From: Bacteroidota bacterium
GTDB lineage: Bacteria; Bacteroidota; Bacteroidia; Flavobacteriales; Weeksellaceae
Length of the DNA stretch: 64,000 nt
Direction of reading: 5' to 3'
Assembly: GCA_018266955.1 (NCBI GenBank)
Contig: JAFDZI010000031.1
Location: 1 to 64,000, forward strand
The notes under the pieces were generated by a model. It was not told where the DNA came from, did not search any database, and worked only from the letters and a program-made list of their open reading frames with translations. Of this stretch, positions 62,346 through 64,000 are shown one piece after another. The translations under genes and the position numbers were made by a program. Numbering within the stretch: position 1 is the stretch's first letter; each line of letters opens with the position of its first letter.

Positions 62346-62905
62346 CAATCTGAAATGTACCAATGTTTAATTGAAATACATATTCAAAAAATTGTTAAAC
62401 TGTTACATTATTCGATTGTTACATTAATTCATACTCCTCTCCTCTACAACATTAACAAGGCTTTTCACAGCCTTTATAAAGATTACATTCACCGAAAAAT
62501 AAGATAAATAATTGTTTTTCTGAAACAATCAACAAGGTGGTTGTCAAAGGTTGATACACTCCTCTGCCAAACCTTAACAAGGCATTGTCAAAGTCTGCCA
62601 CAACTTTATCAATCCCATGACAAACCTTCTACAATGAATGTCAAGGCATTGTTAAAGTAAATCACTTGAAAAAGCCTTTTCGATGCTTATAAATCCGTAA
62701 GGAATTAAAAAGGGATGTTATAACCTTTAACAATCCCCTGACAAATGTTTGAAGAAGTTTTGTAAAACCTATGACAAAGATTTAATCATCTATTGTCAAA
62801 CGTAGAGCAAAGTAACTAAAAACAAGCATTCAATTGATTGTATTCTGTATGATAACCAAAAGTTATCGTGAAAAAAGCGAGTATTTATCCTATAAAAATA
62901 ATTCT
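62346..62905. repeat. Cluster of TTGTCAAA / TTTGACAA-type repeats (centromere-like)
   Basis: A 560-base gene-free stretch with at least eight copies of a TTGTCAAA-like word in both orientations, for example TTGTCAAAG near 62541 and 62586, TTGTTAAAG near 62650, TTGTCAAAC near 62793, and TGACAAA near 62618, 62739 and 62772; several extend to CAAGGCATTGTCAAAG. It directly precedes the HTH protein gene. The pattern suggests a partition (parS-like) or operator region for that protein. Confidence 0.65.
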
Positions 62906-63427
62906 ATGGAAATTTCAAAATCAGAGGCAGAAAGACTGCTGGGTGTAAGTTCCACCACCTTGTATAATCGGGCAAACAAAATGAATATCAAATTCATCAA
63001 TAAAGTAGACTCCAAAGGAAAGAGCAGTTACCTTGCCCAATCCGATTTGGAGAAAATGGCAGAAGCAATGGGTAAGACATTGAAAACCGAATCCGCCCCT
63101 GAAAAAGAAAATCCGAAAACGGAAAGCAGAGGAGCAGAGGAGTGAGAAGCCCAAGAATTTGTACAGGAAAAATTTATGCTTCAACTCAAAATCAAGGAAC
63201 AGGAAGAGGAGATCAAGTCCAACAACCAAATCATTGAATTTTATAAAGAAAATAATTCGCAATTGCTGATGAACCAACAGGAAGCTAAAAATCAAATCAC
63301 TACTATGTACTGAGAAATGCTTGGAATTTCGAAAAAAGCCACGACCTACTATATTATCTCTATTGCCGTATCGGTTGTGTTACTCCTGTTTGTTGTTCTT
63401 GTTGCCACAGGAAACCTGAAATTTTAA
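62906..63427 (+). CDS. HTH, coiled-coil, membrane-tail protein (Par-like), UGA read as Gly
   Basis: A 173-residue protein if UGAs at 63143 and 63311 are decoded. N-terminal HTH (ISKSEAERLLGVSSTTLYN, about 3-60), central coiled coil (LQLKIKEQEEEIKSNNQ) and a C-terminal membrane helix (YYIISIAVSVVLLLFVVLVA). The layout recalls the single-protein plasmid partition protein Par of staphylococcal pSK1 (HTH plus coiled coil). UGAs fall at AEE-G-EAQEF and TMY-G-EMLG. CGG near 62968 (LYN-x-ANK) could be Trp or Arg. ATG at 62906 begins the HTH; other in-frame starts lie upstream. Confidence 0.65.
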
Positions 63428-63443
63428 AGCAGAGGAGTCTGCA

Positions 63444-63580
63444 ACCCTGAAAATGTAGCCGTTGATAACATTACAAATGATAGATTTGGATGGTAAAATG
63501 ATAAAAACCAAGCAAAAAAGCCAATTTTAAAATATAGAACAGTTCTAATAAAATCCACCCTAAAAATGTAGCCGTTCATA
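63444..63580 (+). repeat. 24-bp direct repeat pair
   Basis: ACCCTGAAAATGTAGCCGTT at 63444 (24 bases in all) recurs at 63557 with two mismatches. Between them and the iterons (63581-63793) the DNA is very AT-rich and gene-free, as expected of a DNA-unwinding region. Confidence 0.6.
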
Positions 63581-63793
63581 GCTAAAAGCCATAAACAGAA
63601 AGCTATGAGCTGATAAAAAAAACCTTTTCCCATAATTGCTTTTAGACTTTCCCCTATAAAAACAAACCTAAAAATTATACAACAAAAGTTTTATTTATCC
63701 CTGTTATAAGATGTTATATATTTTAAGTTCTTATATTGTTTATAGCCCGAAAGTTTGTTTATGACAAAGGATTTACGAAGCATTTGGTATCAA

Positions 63794-63940
63794 ATTCAGG
63801 GTTAAGCATACCAAAAACAGGGTAAAGTATAACCGACTTGGGGCGAAGTATACCATTTTCAGGGTGGAAAGGCTACTAAAACAAGGGATATTGGCTACTT
63901 ATTTGGGGCATATCATCAAATATAAAAAATTCAGGGTGCA
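63794..63940 (+). repeat. Iteron array, probable plasmid origin
   Basis: Seven units of the type TTCAGGGTNAAGNATACC with the GGG core at 63799, 63820, 63841, 63862, 63885, 63906 and 63934, that is 21-bp spacing for the first four and 21-28 after. Two-helical-turn spacing is typical of iterons bound by a Rep initiator. An ATG at 63980 (MKIKNIF) could start the rep gene, cut by the window edge. Confidence 0.72.
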
Positions 63941-64000
63941 AGACAAACAAGCGAAAGAAGTAGGAAACACGATCAGATAATGAAAATTAAAAATATTTTT

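Noticed and set aside
60347-63313. In-frame UGAs as selenocysteine or tryptophan
   Set aside because: The positions match conserved glycines (for example the GGG of EPFFGGG and NQGHYGG), not Cys/Sec or Trp; TGG is used for Trp in the same genes, and no SECIS-like hairpin follows each site.
60227-63427. Recoded genes as ordinary decayed pseudogenes
   Set aside because: Sixteen stops in five genes are all TGA and nearly all at Gly positions, with only one possible frameshift; random decay would give TAA/TAG and more indels. Kept as an option only for the Dcm start.
63428-63940. CRISPR array
   Set aside because: Repeats are 21-bp back-to-back iterons without unique spacers, and no cas genes are present; no CRISPR seen anywhere in the window.

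Overview
The left 26.8 kb is ordinary low-GC chromosome of a member of the Flavobacteriia, probably Weeksellaceae (Chryseobacterium/Riemerella/Bergeyella-like). The evidence is a type IX secretion C-terminal sorting domain, an ExbB-ExbD-ExbD-TonB operon, bshB1, a Kdo transferase, and promoters with the Bacteroidetes TAnnTTTG -7 box. UGA works as a stop here (trmN6), but it is rare: of 26 chromosomal genes 22 end in TAA, 3 in TAG and 1 in TGA. The chromosomal part ends with a tRNA-His gene and its terminator at about 26.92 kb.

From about 26.95 kb the window is accessory DNA with several modules. (1) 26.99-34.37 kb: a GHKL ATPase with a possible nuclease tail, a ParB-like/AAA ATPase plus TOPRIM pair, and a serine recombinase, bracketed by a 12-bp direct repeat; probably a small integrative element with defence cargo. 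(2) 34.6-39.5 kb: a minus-strand cluster of a VWA-like lipoprotein, two membrane proteins and small proteins. (3) 39.6-43.4 kb: a large STAND-type NTPase and a small acidic protein. (4) 43.8-44.3 kb: a Phd/YafQ-type toxin-antitoxin pair. (5) 44.3-47.6 kb: secreted proteins, a bile-acid/sodium symporter-family protein and a regulator. (6) 47.6-52.7 kb: a tightly packed eight-gene operon with an acyl-carrier-like protein, XRE regulator, ImmA/IrrE peptidase, thymidylate-synthase-like enzyme, thymine-hypermodification-like enzyme, dCTP-deaminase/dUTPase-fold membrane protein, MazG-like pyrophosphohydrolase and AcpS. (7) 52.9-64 kb: plasmid-type backbone with a replication-relaxation protein, a TraG/VirD4-like ATPase, a G-poor leader, a run of small plasmid genes, two DNA methylases, a partition-like protein with a repeat cluster, and a 21-bp iteron array.

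The most striking result is that five genes in modules 4 and 7 (Phd, YafQ, Dam-type methylase, Dcm-type methylase, HTH-coiled-coil-membrane protein) are interrupted only by UGA. Almost every UGA falls where the protein family has glycine. In the Dam gene, CGG/CGA also fall where tryptophan is expected. UGA=Gly is the code of Absconditabacteria (SR1) and Gracilibacteria, and CGA/CGG=Trp has been reported for Absconditabacterales. These genes therefore look as if they were written in that code, yet they sit among standard-code genes of a flavobacterial element. I see no tRNA-Gly(UCA) in the window. The options are recent cross-phylum transfer (genes silent in this host), expression gated by a suppressor tRNA encoded elsewhere, or a mixed assembly. 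The two recoded islands are separated by 16 kb of standard-code genes, which argues against one simple join.
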